A stretch of 64,000 nucleotides of DNA from Zhihengliuella sp. (lineage in GTDB: Bacteria > Actinomycetota > Actinomycetes > Actinomycetales > Micrococcaceae), in NCBI RefSeq assembly GCF_031178195.1, contig NZ_JAPSJL010000012.1, forward strand, positions 1 through 64,000, given 5' to 3'. A program made the position numbers and the translations under genes. Numbering within the stretch: position 1 is the first letter of the stretch; every line of letters starts with the position of its first letter. Below the pieces are notes generated by a model that made no database searches, was not told the origin of the DNA, and saw nothing but the letters and a program-made list of their open reading frames with translations. Below are positions 28,529-39,321 of this stretch, in pieces.

Positions 28529-30082
28529 CTACTTCACGAACTTCTCGAAGCCCTTGGGCAGGTCGAGGCTGGACGGGTCGAAGTCCTGGGCACCGGCCTG
28601 GCCGAAGGCAGCGCCGGTCGGGCTGGCCGACTTGCGCTTCGCAGCCTCCTGCTCGGCCTGGGCCGCCTTGGCGGGGTTGCCGAACTTCTGCTTCTTCTTC
28701 GACTTGCCGCCGCTCTTCTTGCCGCGCCCGGGCCCGCCGCCGGGCATCCCGGGCATACCGCCACCGGCGGCCATCCGCTTCATCATCTTCTGCGCCTCAC
28801 CGAAGCGCTCGATGAGCTGGTTGACCTCGGAGACCTGCACGCCGGAGCCTCGGGCGATCCGGGCGCGGCGGGACCCGTTGAGGATCTTGGGGGCGTTGCG
28901 CTCATGCGGCGTCATCGACCGGACGATCGCCTCGATGCGGTCGATCTGGCGCTCGTCGAACTGCTCGAGCTGCTGGCGCGAGATGGCCGATCCGGGCATC
29001 ATCGCGAGCATCTTCTTCATCGAGCCCATCTTGCGGACCTGCTGCATCTGGGCGAGGAAGTCGTCCAGCGTGAAGTCCTCGCGGTCAGCGAACTTCTTGG
29101 CCATCCGCTGGGCCTCGTCCTGGTCCCAGCTCTTCTGCGCCTGCTCGATGAGGGTGAGCACGTCGCCCATGTCGAGGATCCGGCTCGCCATGCGGTCCGG
29201 GTGGAAGACCTCGAAGTCGCCGGGGCCCTCGCCGGTGGAGGCGAACATGATCGGCTTGCCCGTGACGTGCCGCACCGAGAGCGCCGCGCCGCCGCGGGCG
29301 TCGCCGTCGAGCTTGGAGAGCACCACGCCCGTGAAGTCGACGCCCTCGTTGAAGGCCTGCGCCGTCTCGACGGCCGACTGGCCGATCATCGAGTCGATGA
29401 CGAACAGCACCTCGTCGGGTTCGACCGCGGCGCGGATGTCCGCGGCCTGCTGCATCATCTCGGCGTCGACGCCGAGGCGGCCCGCGGTGTCGACGATGAC
29501 GACGTCGTGGAGCTTCGCCCGGGCCTCGGCGACGCCGTCGCGTGCCACGGCCACGGGGTCGCCGGTGACGGACTCGAACTCGCTGGAGACGCCCGGGTGC
29601 GGCGCGTACACGGGGACGCCGACGCGTTCGCCGTTGACCTGGAGCTGCTTCACGGCGTTGGGGCGCTGGAGGTCGCAGGCGACCAGCAGCGGGGTGTGCC
29701 CCTCCGACTTCAGGTGGCGGGCCAGCTTGCCCGCGAGTGTGGTCTTGCCGGCGCCCTGGAGACCCGCCAGCATGATGACGGTCGGCGGGTTCTTGGCCAG
29801 ACGCAGCCGCCGGGTCTCGCCGCCGAGGATGTCCACGAGCTGGTCGTTGACGATCTTGACGACCTGCTGGCCCGGGTTGAGGGACTTGCTGACCTCCTCC
29901 CCGAGCGCGCGCTCCTTGACGTGCGCCACGAACTCGCGGACCACGGGCAGCGCCACATCGGCGTCGAGCAGGGCGCGGCGGATCTCGCGGACGGTGCCGT
30001 CGATCTGCGCTTCGGTGAGACGGCCCTTGCCACCGAGGTTCTTGAAGGTAGCTGTCAGGCGGTCGGAAAGTGAGTTGAACAC
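28529..30082 (-). CDS. ffh: Signal recognition particle protein Ffh
   Basis: A 517-residue SRP GTPase. The N domain (residues 1-90) leads into the G domain with P-loop GLQGAGKTT (107-115), DTAGR and TKLDG. The methionine-rich M domain, which binds 4.5S RNA and signal sequences, follows from about residue 300 with GSGVQVSEVNQLI. A Gly/Met/Lys-rich tail ends in DLPKGFEKFVK. GTG start. It works with FtsY (33160-34359) to bring membrane proteins to SecYEG. In many relatives glnD lies just upstream; here only a terminator and inverted repeat do. Confidence 0.97.
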   Translation of the reverse strand: MFNSLSDRLTATFKNLGGKGRLTEAQIDGTVREIRRALLDADVALPVVREFVAHVKERALGEEVSKSLNPGQQVVKIVNDQLVDILGGETRRLRLAKNPPTVIMLAGLQGAGKTTLAGKLARHLKSEGHTPLLVACDLQRPNAVKQLQVNGERVGVPVYAPHPGVSSEFESVTGDPVAVARDGVAEARAKLHDVVIVDTAGRLGVDAEMMQQAADIRAAVEPDEVLFVIDSMIGQSAVETAQAFNEGVDFTGVVLSKLDGDARGGAALSVRHVTGKPIMFASTGEGPGDFEVFHPDRMASRILDMGDVLTLIEQAQKSWDQDEAQRMAKKFADREDFTLDDFLAQMQQVRKMGSMKKMLAMMPGSAISRQQLEQFDERQIDRIEAIVRSMTPHERNAPKILNGSRRARIARGSGVQVSEVNQLIERFGEAQKMMKRMAAGGGMPGMPGGGPGRGKKSGGKSKKKQKFGNPAKAAQAEQEAAKRKSASPTGAAFGQAGAQDFDPSSLDLPKGFEKFVK

Positions 30083-30133
30083 GTGCCGGTGACTTCTTTC
30101 GATCGGGCAGCTGCGCGGGGGTGCTCCCCCGCC

Positions 30134-30176
30134 GGATTCGACTACCTAGACTATCAATTCCCCGCCGGTCGAATCC
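30134..30176. repeat. 9-bp inverted repeat upstream of ffh
   Basis: GGATTCGAC (30134-30142) and GTCGAATCC (30168-30176) are exact complements 25 nt apart, surrounding an AT-richer segment that could hold the ffh promoter. It could be a regulator site or a weak hairpin. No regulator is suggested by the motif itself. Confidence 0.4.
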
Positions 30177-30244
30177 CCACTGCCCGGCCCGGCCCTCGCA
30201 CCGCTCCCGACGGGGGTCGGCGATGCGGGAGCCGGGAAGGGCGC

Positions 30245-30295
30245 CGACGACGAGGGGCGGCGGTGCCTCCTCCGCACCGCCGCCCCTCGTCGTCG
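30245..30295 (-). terminator. 22-bp perfect hairpin after glnB
   Basis: Positions 30245-30266 pair perfectly with 30274-30295 around a CTCCTCC loop. This is the longest perfect stem in the window. It begins 45 nt after the glnB stop on the minus strand and closes the amtB-glnB transcript before ffh. Confidence 0.92.
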
Positions 30296-30340
30296 TCCCG
30301 CTGTTCCGCCGCGCGACCAGAGGGCCGCGTCGCCGCGTGA

Positions 30341-32050
<1,710 letters not shown>

Positions 32051-32071
32051 TTACCCCTCCCGCGCCGGGGC

Positions 32072-32087
32072 GTTTCGGCCCGGTAAC
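32072..32087 (-). promoter_or_regulatory. GlnR-type box in the amtB-glnB promoter
   Basis: On the minus strand the sequence is GTTACCGGGCCGAAAC, an exact match to the actinobacterial GlnR consensus gTnAC-N6-GaAAC. It is 92 nt upstream of the amtB ATG. An additional GTAAC half-site lies 17 nt downstream (32054-32050). GlnR activates amtB and glnB in Streptomyces and Mycobacterium during nitrogen starvation; use here is inferred. Confidence 0.7.
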
Positions 32088-32091
32088 GACG

Positions 32092-32124
32092 ACGGCCGCC
32101 GCGTGAAGATCACGTGGCGGCCGT
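32092..32124 (-). terminator. Terminator after the SGNH hydrolase gene
   Basis: A 14-bp stem with one G-U pair (32092-32105 with 32111-32124, loop AAGAT) lies 70 nt past the SGNH stop and only a few bases upstream of the GlnR box. It would insulate amtB from the ftsY transcript. Confidence 0.7.
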
Positions 32125-32193
32125 GTAACGGGCGCGTTTCGCGGGTACCGGGGCACCGTTTTCCGGCCGGCAGGCCGCCGGAGTCGGCGCCGT

Positions 32194-33150
32194 TCAGCCG
32201 CCGAATCCGCGCCGGTGCAGCAGGCGCAGCGTCCGGTCGGCCTTGCGCCGGATCCGGTAGGTCCGCCAGTGGCGGCCGCCGGGCAGCAGCGGCACGAGCG
32301 CAGCTGCGAACAGCCGCGCGAACTCGTCCTGTCCCGCGTGATTCAGGTGCAGGTCGTCGTAGAAGAGCTCGGGCCGGTCGGCGATCAGCGCGCTGGCATC
32401 GATGAATGCCGTCCCGGGGAACATCCGGACGTTCCGCCGCACCTCGGCGACCAGCGCGCGGCGCAGGGACATCACGCGGTCGTAGGTCGCGCGGTCGGCG
32501 AAGCGCTTCCGGAGGTACTCGGACTCCTCGTACGGCTCGTCCCGCAGCGGAGACGTCGCCAGCACCAGGTTGATGTGGAAGGCCCGCCGGATGGTGCGCA
32601 CGACGTCGAGCAGCCGGTGCAGCGCCTCGAAATCGGGGACGGTCACCGGTGCCTCGTACTCGGCGTCGACGACGGGCACGAGCGGCGAGTGCCGCTCGGT
32701 CCGGGTCCAGTAGCCGCCCTCGCGGTCGAGCACGTCGGTGTCGGACTGCGGGACGAAGAGCACCACGGTGTCATTGGGTCGCAGGAGCGGGACGATCTTG
32801 TTCAGCAGCACGTTGACGAGCTGCAGGGTCGTCGCACCCGAGTAGCCGCCGTTGAAGCAGCGGTGCACGGGACCGCCGTCGCGCAGGCGCCGCTCCACCT
32901 GGGAGACGAAGCGGCGGTCCTCGTCAGCGTACATGGACTCCACCAGCGACCCGCCCAGGAAGTAGACCGCCGGTCCGCGCAGGCCGGTGTTACCGGTCTG
33001 CAGGAAGCCCTGGCGGTCGGTGCGGGCGCGGAACGGGCCGCGTGCCAGTGTCCCGTCCGTCCGCCGGCGGTACCGGTCGGCCGGCTCGTGCCAGACGTCG
33101 CGGTTGGGCGTCTGCTCCTTGAGCCGGATGAACCGCTTGCGCGGGGGCAC
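32194..33150 (-). CDS. SGNH/GDSL-like hydrolase
   Basis: A 318-residue soluble protein with an SGNH layout: FLGGSLVES (block I nucleophile Ser), FNGGYSGATTLQL (block II/III Gly-Asn region) and YDDLHLNHAG near residue 275 (block V Asp-x-x-His). No signal peptide or membrane helix is visible; the N-terminus is basic. Such enzymes de-esterify or transfer acyl groups on lipids or sugars. It starts (GTG) 9 nt after ftsY and is probably co-transcribed, an unusual partner. A role in modifying the surface polysaccharide encoded 9 kb away is possible but unproven. Confidence 0.7.
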   Translation of the reverse strand: MPPRKRFIRLKEQTPNRDVWHEPADRYRRRTDGTLARGPFRARTDRQGFLQTGNTGLRGPAVYFLGGSLVESMYADEDRRFVSQVERRLRDGGPVHRCFNGGYSGATTLQLVNVLLNKIVPLLRPNDTVVLFVPQSDTDVLDREGGYWTRTERHSPLVPVVDAEYEAPVTVPDFEALHRLLDVVRTIRRAFHINLVLATSPLRDEPYEESEYLRKRFADRATYDRVMSLRRALVAEVRRNVRMFPGTAFIDASALIADRPELFYDDLHLNHAGQDEFARLFAAALVPLLPGGRHWRTYRIRRKADRTLRLLHRRGFGG

Positions 33151-33159
33151 GGTCGGCGC

Positions 33160-34359
33160 TCAGTCCAGCAGCGCGTCGACGAAGTCGCCGGGCTCGAACG
33201 GGGCCAGATCGTCCGGTCCCTCGCCGAGGCCGACGAGCTTGACGGGCACGCCGAGCTGACGCTGGATCGCCACGACGATCCCGCCCTTGGCGGTGCCGTC
33301 GAGCTTGGTCAGGACGATGCCCGAGATGTCGACGACCTCTGCGAACACCTTCGCCTGGTTCAGGCCGTTCTGGCCGGTGGTGGCATCGAGGACCAGCAGG
33401 ACCTCGTCGACCGTGGCCTGCTTCTCGATGACGCGCTTGATCTTGCCGAGCTCGTCCATCAGGCCGACCTTGTTCTGCAGACGCCCGGCAGTGTCGACCA
33501 TGACGACGTCGACCTCCTGCTCGATGCCGGCCTTGACCGCCTCGAACGCGACCGAGGCGGGGTCGGCGCCGTCCACGTCGCTGCGCACCGTCGGAACGCC
33601 CACGCGGGCGCCCCAGGTGGCCAGCTGCTCGGCGGCGGCCGCGCGGAACGTGTCCGCCGCCCCGAGGAGGACGTCCTTGTCCTCCGCGACGAGGACCCGC
33701 GCCATCTTGCCGATCGTCGTCGTCTTCCCGACGCCGTTGACGCCGACGACCATGACGACGGCGGGGCGGCCCTCGCGCCGGTCGGAGGCGATCGAGCGGT
33801 CCATCTCCGGGGCGAGGAGCTTCACGAGCTCCTCCCGGAGCATGGCGCGCACCGCGTCGGGCTCGCGCAGGCCCTCGACGGTCACCCGCTCGCGCAGCGT
33901 GTCGACGAGCTCCATGGTGGCGTCCGTGCCGAGGTCCGCGAGGAGCAACGTCTCCTCGATCTCGTCCCAGACGTCGTCGTCGATGCGATCCTGGCTCAGC
34001 AGGCGCAGCAGGCCCTTGCCGAGGGCGTTGTTGGACTTGACCAGCCGCGCGCGCAGTCGGGCCAGGCGGCCCAGGGCGGGCTCGGGCACCTCGAGCGGGA
34101 CAGCCTCGGCCTCCGTCTCCTCGACGGGGAGCGCGGCCTCGACGGCAGGAGGGGCGGCGGGGACGGGCTCGCCGGTCCCCGGCGGCGCCTCGGCCGTCGG
34201 CGCTCCGGCCGAGCCGGTGGGCGGATCGTTCTCGTCGCGGGTGGTCGGGTACGTTCCGGGCTTCGTCTTGCGGCCGCGCAGCAGGAAGGCGACCCCGATT
34301 CCGAGGCCGAGGACCAGGACGACGGCGACGACGATGGTCAGGATCAATTCGATAGGCAC
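33160..34359 (-). CDS. ftsY: Signal recognition particle receptor FtsY
   Basis: A 399-residue SRP receptor. An N-terminal membrane helix (residues 4-27) is typical of actinobacterial FtsY, followed by an acidic A region (30-95), the N domain and the G domain with P-loop GVNGVGKTT (206-214), DTAGRLQNK and TKLDGTAKGG. It pairs with Ffh to dock ribosomes at SecYEG. The GTG start is preceded by TAAGCT and 6 nt, which fits a leaderless promoter. It is divergent from the MFS gene with 38 nt between. Confidence 0.97.
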   Translation of the reverse strand: MPIELILTIVVAVVLVLGLGIGVAFLLRGRKTKPGTYPTTRDENDPPTGSAGAPTAEAPPGTGEPVPAAPPAVEAALPVEETEAEAVPLEVPEPALGRLARLRARLVKSNNALGKGLLRLLSQDRIDDDVWDEIEETLLLADLGTDATMELVDTLRERVTVEGLREPDAVRAMLREELVKLLAPEMDRSIASDRREGRPAVVMVVGVNGVGKTTTIGKMARVLVAEDKDVLLGAADTFRAAAAEQLATWGARVGVPTVRSDVDGADPASVAFEAVKAGIEQEVDVVMVDTAGRLQNKVGLMDELGKIKRVIEKQATVDEVLLVLDATTGQNGLNQAKVFAEVVDISGIVLTKLDGTAKGGIVVAIQRQLGVPVKLVGLGEGPDDLAPFEPGDFVDALLD

Positions 34360-34365
34360 CCGTCC

Positions 34366-34371
34366 AGCTTA
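34366..34371 (-). promoter_or_regulatory. Candidate leaderless -10 element of ftsY
   Basis: Minus-strand TAAGCT, then six bases, then the ftsY GTG. TANNNT-N6-RTG is the usual arrangement of leaderless actinobacterial transcripts. No ribosome binding site competes. On the plus strand TAGAAT (34383-34388) may serve the MFS gene at 34398. Confidence 0.4.
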
Positions 34372-34397
34372 CCGACCGCGCCTAGAATGGGCGGGCC

Positions 34398-35738
34398 ATG
34401 ACCTCCCCCGCGCCGTCGCCCTCCCCCGTCAGACCCACCATCCCCGTCGAGATCCGCGTCCTCATCGGCGCGGCGTTCGTCATCGCCATCGGGTTCGGGA
34501 TCATCGCCCCACTGCTGCCGCAGTACGCGTCGAGCTTCGGCGTGTCGGTGACGGCCGCCAGCGTCATCGTCTCCGTGTTCGCATTCACGCGCCTGCTGTT
34601 CGCCCCGCTCTCCGGGCGCTTCACGGACCGGCTGGGCGAACCGGTGGTCTACGTCGGCGGCGTGCTGATCGTCGCCGTCTCCACGATCCTCGTGGGGCTC
34701 GCCGGCAGCTACGAGCAGCTGCTCGTCTATCGTGCCCTGGGCGGCATCGGCTCCACGATGTTCACCGTCTCGGCGATGTCGCTCATCGCCCGGCTCGCCC
34801 CGCCGGAGATCCGCGGACGCATCTCCGGCCTGTACGCCACCGCGTTCCTGCTCGGCTCGATCGCGGGGCCGGTGGTCGGCGGCCTGCTGGCCGGATTCGG
34901 CTACCGGCTGCCGTTCTTCCTCTACGGCGGGGCGCTCGTGGTCGCCGCCGCGATCGTCCACTTCTCCCTGGCCCGCGTGCGCCGCCGAGCGGCACTCTCC
35001 AGCGCCGGCGCGGAGGACGAGGGCCCGGCGCCGGCCCCCGTCCCCGCACTGACCGTCCGGGAGGCGCTGGACTCGCCCGTCTACCGGGCGGCGCTCGTCT
35101 CCGGGTTCGCGAACGGCTGGACGAACTTCGGCGTCCGGGTCGCGATCCTCCCGCTCTTCGTGGCCCACGTGTTCACCCAGCACAGCGCCGAGCTCGCGGG
35201 CCTCTCGCTCGCGGTCTTCGCGGCGGGCAACGCGGCCGTGCTGACGTTCTCCGGCCGCGTCACCGACCGCTACGGACGGCGCGGCCCGGTGATCGTCGGG
35301 CTCGCCGTCGGATCCGTGGCCATGGGCGCGATGGGCTTCACCGAGAGCGTGGCCGCACTCCTGGCTCTGTCCGTGGTGGCCGGCATGGGCATCGGCTTCA
35401 TGAACCCCGCGCAGCAGGCCGCCGTCGCCGACGTCGTCGGGCAGGGCCGCAGCGGCGGGAAGGTGCTCGCGGGATTCCAGATGGCCACGGATCTGGGGGC
35501 GATCATCGGGCCGGTGCTCGCCGGGTGGCTGGCCGACCTCTGGGGCTACCAGTGGTCCTTCGGCGTCGCCGGGGCGGTCGGGCTGGTCGGCGTCACCGCG
35601 TGGCTGCTGGTTCCGGCGCGCCCAGCGAGTCCGGAGCCTCCGCGGACGGCTCCCGCCGCGGACTCCCGGCCCGGTGCTCGCCGTCGTCCCGGCCTCGATC
35701 AGCGCGGGTCCCGTCGGTCCGCGCCAGGCGCTGACTGA
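34398..35738 (+). CDS. Major facilitator superfamily transporter
   Basis: A 446-residue, 12-helix MFS protein of the drug:H+ antiporter type. The loop 2-3 motif is GRFTDRLGEPVVY and the equivalent in the second half is GRVTDRYGRRGPV; motif C-like glycines occur in TM5 (LLGSIAGPVVGGLLAGFG). It probably exports a small molecule; substrate unknown. The C-terminal tail of about 35 residues is Pro/Arg rich and its coding sequence overlaps the end of smc on the other strand by 146 nt. Confidence 0.88.
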   Translation: MTSPAPSPSPVRPTIPVEIRVLIGAAFVIAIGFGIIAPLLPQYASSFGVSVTAASVIVSVFAFTRLLFAPLSGRFTDRLGEPVVYVGGVLIVAVSTILVGLAGSYEQLLVYRALGGIGSTMFTVSAMSLIARLAPPEIRGRISGLYATAFLLGSIAGPVVGGLLAGFGYRLPFFLYGGALVVAAAIVHFSLARVRRRAALSSAGAEDEGPAPAPVPALTVREALDSPVYRAALVSGFANGWTNFGVRVAILPLFVAHVFTQHSAELAGLSLAVFAAGNAAVLTFSGRVTDRYGRRGPVIVGLAVGSVAMGAMGFTESVAALLALSVVAGMGIGFMNPAQQAAVADVVGQGRSGGKVLAGFQMATDLGAIIGPVLAGWLADLWGYQWSFGVAGAVGLVGVTAWLLVPARPASPEPPRTAPAADSRPGARRRPGLDQRGSRRSAPGAD

Positions 35739-38700
35739 TCACCTGCGTGACGCCGTCCCCGCGCATGCTCACGCCGTAGAGCGCGTCGGCGACCTCCATC
35801 GTGCGCTTCTGGTGGGTGATGACGATCAGCTGGCTCGACTCGCGCAGCTCCTCGAAGATCGTGATCAACCGGCCGAGGTTCGTGTCGTCCAGCGCCGCCT
35901 CGACCTCGTCCATGACGTAGAACGGCGAGGGCCGGGCCTTGAAGATGGCCACCAGCAGGGCGACCGCCGTGAGGGACCGCTCGCCCCCGGAGAGCAACGA
36001 GAGCCGCTTGACCTTCTTCCCGGCCGGACGGGCCTCGACCTCGATCCCGGTGTTGAGCATGTCGTCCGGGTCGGTGAGCACCAGCCGGCCCTCGCCCCCG
36101 GGGAAGAGTCTCCCGAAGACCCGCTGGAACTGCGCCTCCGTATCCGCGTAGGCGGCGGCGAAGACCTCCTGCACGTGCTCGTCGACCTCACGGATGATGT
36201 CCAGCAGATCCTGCCGCGACTTGTTCAGGTCCTCGAGCTGGCCGGTGAGGAACCGGTGGCGCTCCTCGAGGGCCGCGAACTCCTCGAGGGCCAGCGGGTT
36301 GACCTTGCCGAGCGAGGCGAGATCGCGCTCGGCGCGTTTGAGCCGTTTCTGCTGCTCCGCCCGGTCGAAGGGCACGCCGGTCGGAACGGGGGTGCCGTCG
36401 TCGTCGACCTCCTGGCGGAGCTCCGCCCACTTGTCCTCGGCGTCCGCGACGGGGACGGGCACGTGCGGACCGTAGGTCTCGATCAGATGCTCCGGGGTGA
36501 GCCCGAGCTCCTCGACGGCGCGATCCTGCAGCTGCTCGATCCGCAGCCGCTGCTCGGCCCGGGCCATCTCGTCCCGGTGCGCCCGATCGGTCAGCTGCGC
36601 GGCCTCGGTGGCCAGCTGGTCCACGATCCTGCGGGCGTCGGCGAGCTCGGCCTCGAGGCGGCGCCGTGTGGACTCCGCCTCCTCGAGCCTGACCTGCGCG
36701 GTCTCGAGGGAGCGGCCCACGAGCCGCTCGCCGTAGGCGGCGGCCTGCGCCACGGCCCGGGCGGTGGCGGCCTGCCGGGCGCGCACCGCGGCGCGCCGGG
36801 CCGCCTCCTCGCGGGCGCGGCGCTCGGTCTCGGCCGCCCGGCGGAGCGATTGGATCCGACCATTGAGGTTGGACGCGCGCTCCTCGCCGCTGCGCAGGGC
36901 GAGGCGGGATTCGACCTCCCGCTGACGGGCGGCCGCGGCGGCCGCGTTCAGGCGGTCCCGCTCGGCGCTCGAGGGCTCGGCCTCGTCGGCCGGCTCCTCC
37001 TGGGCCGCGTCGAGCCGGACCGCCAGGTCCTCGAGCGCCTCGAGCTCGCGTTCGATGCTCTCCTGGGCCGCGGCCGCCTGGGCCTCGAGGCGCTCGTTCT
37101 CGGCGTGGGCCTGCCGCAGGGTCGCGGACAGTCCGGCGAGCTCGCGGCTAATCCGGGCGTTCTTCGAGTCGGCGCTCCGCTGGGCCTCGCGGGCCTCCTC
37201 GGCAGCGTCCTGCGCGGCGCGGAGCTCCTCGCGCAGCGCCTCCATCCCCTCGGTCAGCTCGGCATCAGCGGCGCGGGCGGACTCCAGGTCGGCGTCCACG
37301 GCCTCGAGCTCGGCGTGCTGCTCGAGGAGCGAGGGCGTCTTGGCGGTGCCGCCCTCCACGGTCGCGGCCGTGACGATGTCCCCGTCCATCGTCACCGCGC
37401 GGACCTCCGCGGAGGACGCGACGGCGTCGAACGCGGCGGCGAGGTCCGGGACGACGACGGTGTCCGCCAGCAGGCGTCCGACGGCGAGCGCCACGGCGGG
37501 CGCGGGGGTCACGAGGTCCACCGCGGCTCGTGCCCCGGGGGCCTGGGCGACGACGCGCGCGACGGCTGCGGCCGCGCGGTCGGTGTCCCGGGCCGAGCGG
37601 TGCTCCGGTCCGTCGGCGCAGAGAAGGTGGAGGCGCCCCGTCTGATCGCCCTTGACCCGCTCCACGAGTGACCGGGCGGTCGCCGGCTCGGCCACGAGCG
37701 CCTCGGCGTAGCCGCCGAGGGCCGCCGCGACGGCGGTCTCCGCACCGGCCTCGACGCCCATGTGCTGCGCGAGTCGTCCCTGCAGCCCGGCGGGCGCCGT
37801 CTCGAGCACGTCGGCGCTGGCGTCGCGGCGCACGAGTGCGGCCTGCAGTGCGTGGCGGCGGGCCGAGAGCCCGGCGATGGTGCCGTGGCTGTCGCGCAGC
37901 TCGAGCTGGAGCTCGTCGCGCCGGGCGGAGAGCTCGGCGACGCGCGCCGTCGCGGCGTCCAGGGTCTCGACGTGGGATTCGTCGCCGGTCTCCTGGTGGG
38001 CGGCCTGCTGCTCGAGGATCGTGAACTCCTCCTGGGCCCGTTCGCGGCGCTCGGCGGCCTCGCGGGCGGCGGCTCGGAGCCGGTCGCGCTCGCCCTCGGC
38101 GGCCTCGACGCGGCTGCGGGCGGCGGCCACCTGGCCGGCGAGCCGGGCCAGGCCCTCGCGCCGGTCGGCGGCGGCCCGCAGCAGCGTGGTCATGCGCTGC
38201 TCCTCGGCGGCCGCGGCCTCCTCGGCGGCCGCGCGTTCGGTGACGGCGTCCTCCAGGGCCTCGGCGTACTCCTCGTTCTGCTCCTGGAGTTCCTCGAGCT
38301 CCTCGGCCAGGAGGTCGGCCTGCTCGGCGAGGCGGTCGGGATCGCGCCCGCCGTCGTCCTCGGCGCCGTCGGACTGGCCCAGCAGGCGGGCGCGCTCCCC
38401 GGCGAGCCGGGCCAGGGAGCGGAAGCGCTCCTGGGCCGAGCCGAGCCGGTAGACGAGGTCGCGGGCGGCGTTCGTGGCCGGCGTGGCGTGCGCGGCCTGG
38501 GCCTCCAGTGCGGCCAGCTGGCGCCTCGCGGCGTCGAGCCGTGAGTCGACGTCCGCCTGACGAGCCTTGATCTCCGCCTCCTCGGCGAGGTCCTGGGACA
38601 GCGCCTCCCGAAGGGTGACCAGGTCGTCGGCGAGGAGGCGCGACTTCGCGTCGCGGAGGTCGAACTGGACGGACTGGGCGCGCCGGGCGACGGCGGCCTG

Positions 38701-39321
38701 CTTGCCGAGCGGGGTGAGCTGGCGGCGGATCTCGCCGGTGAGGTCCTGCAGGCGGGCGAGGTTGGCCTGCATCGCGTCGAGCTTGCGGAGGCTCTTCTCC
38801 TTGCGGCGGCGGTGCTTGAGGATGCCGGCGGCCTCCTCGATGAAGCCGCGTCGGTCCTCGGGGGTGGCGTGCAGGACGCGATCCAGCTGCCCCTGTCCGA
38901 TGATGACGTGCATCTCCCGGCCCAGGCCGGAGTCGGAGAGGAGCTCCTGGATGTCCAGGAGCCGGCAGGGCTCGCCGTTGATGGCGTACTCGCTGCCGCC
39001 GGCCCGGAAGAGCGTCCGCGAGATCGTGACCTCGGAGTACTCGATCGGCAGGGCGCCGTCGGCGTTGTCGATGGTCAGGGAGACCTGGGCCCGGCCCAGT
39101 GGCGGACGGCCGGACGTCCCGGCGAAGATGACGTCCTCCATCTTCCCCCCGCGCAGGGTCTTGGCCCCCTGCTCCCCCATGACCCAGGCCAGGGCGTCCA
39201 CCACGTTGGACTTCCCGGAGCCGTTGGGACCGACGACGGCGGTCACGCCCGGCTCGAAGTCGAAGGTGGTCGCGGACGCGAAGGATTTGAAACCGCGGAT
39301 GGTGAGCGATTTCAGGTGCAT
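35593..39321 (-). CDS. smc: Chromosome segregation protein SMC
   Basis: A 1242-residue SMC ATPase that with ScpA and ScpB organises and segregates the chromosome. The N-terminal head has Walker A GPNGSGKSN (31-39); long coiled coils flank a glycine-containing hinge near the middle; the C-terminal head has signature LLSGGERSL and Walker B YVMDEVEAALDDTN. A disordered tail of about 55 residues rich in Arg, Asp and Pro follows the last conserved motif GDGVTQVISQRL, and this tail overlaps the MFS gene. ATG 39321 gives the family start MHLKSLTIRGFKSF. Confidence 0.96.
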   Translation of the reverse strand: MHLKSLTIRGFKSFASATTFDFEPGVTAVVGPNGSGKSNVVDALAWVMGEQGAKTLRGGKMEDVIFAGTSGRPPLGRAQVSLTIDNADGALPIEYSEVTISRTLFRAGGSEYAINGEPCRLLDIQELLSDSGLGREMHVIIGQGQLDRVLHATPEDRRGFIEEAAGILKHRRRKEKSLRKLDAMQANLARLQDLTGEIRRQLTPLGKQAAVARRAQSVQFDLRDAKSRLLADDLVTLREALSQDLAEEAEIKARQADVDSRLDAARRQLAALEAQAAHATPATNAARDLVYRLGSAQERFRSLARLAGERARLLGQSDGAEDDGGRDPDRLAEQADLLAEELEELQEQNEEYAEALEDAVTERAAAEEAAAAEEQRMTTLLRAAADRREGLARLAGQVAAARSRVEAAEGERDRLRAAAREAAERRERAQEEFTILEQQAAHQETGDESHVETLDAATARVAELSARRDELQLELRDSHGTIAGLSARRHALQAALVRRDASADVLETAPAGLQGRLAQHMGVEAGAETAVAAALGGYAEALVAEPATARSLVERVKGDQTGRLHLLCADGPEHRSARDTDRAAAAVARVVAQAPGARAAVDLVTPAPAVALAVGRLLADTVVVPDLAAAFDAVASSAEVRAVTMDGDIVTAATVEGGTAKTPSLLEQHAELEAVDADLESARAADAELTEGMEALREELRAAQDAAEEAREAQRSADSKNARISRELAGLSATLRQAHAENERLEAQAAAAQESIERELEALEDLAVRLDAAQEEPADEAEPSSAERDRLNAAAAAARQREVESRLALRSGEERASNLNGRIQSLRRAAETERRAREEAARRAAVRARQAATARAVAQAAAYGERLVGRSLETAQVRLEEAESTRRRLEAELADARRIVDQLATEAAQLTDRAHRDEMARAEQRLRIEQLQDRAVEELGLTPEHLIETYGPHVPVPVADAEDKWAELRQEVDDDGTPVPTGVPFDRAEQQKRLKRAERDLASLGKVNPLALEEFAALEERHRFLTGQLEDLNKSRQDLLDIIREVDEHVQEVFAAAYADTEAQFQRVFGRLFPGGEGRLVLTDPDDMLNTGIEVEARPAGKKVKRLSLLSGGERSLTAVALLVAIFKARPSPFYVMDEVEAALDDTNLGRLITIFEELRESSQLIVITHQKRTMEVADALYGVSMRGDGVTQVISQRLARTDGTRADRGRDDGEHRAGSPRREPSAEAPDSLGAPEPAATR

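Noticed and set aside
30160-30180. GGTCGAATCC resembling a tRNA T-arm
   Set aside because: It lacks the second T of the T-loop and there is no acceptor, D or anticodon arm nearby; it is half of a simple inverted repeat.
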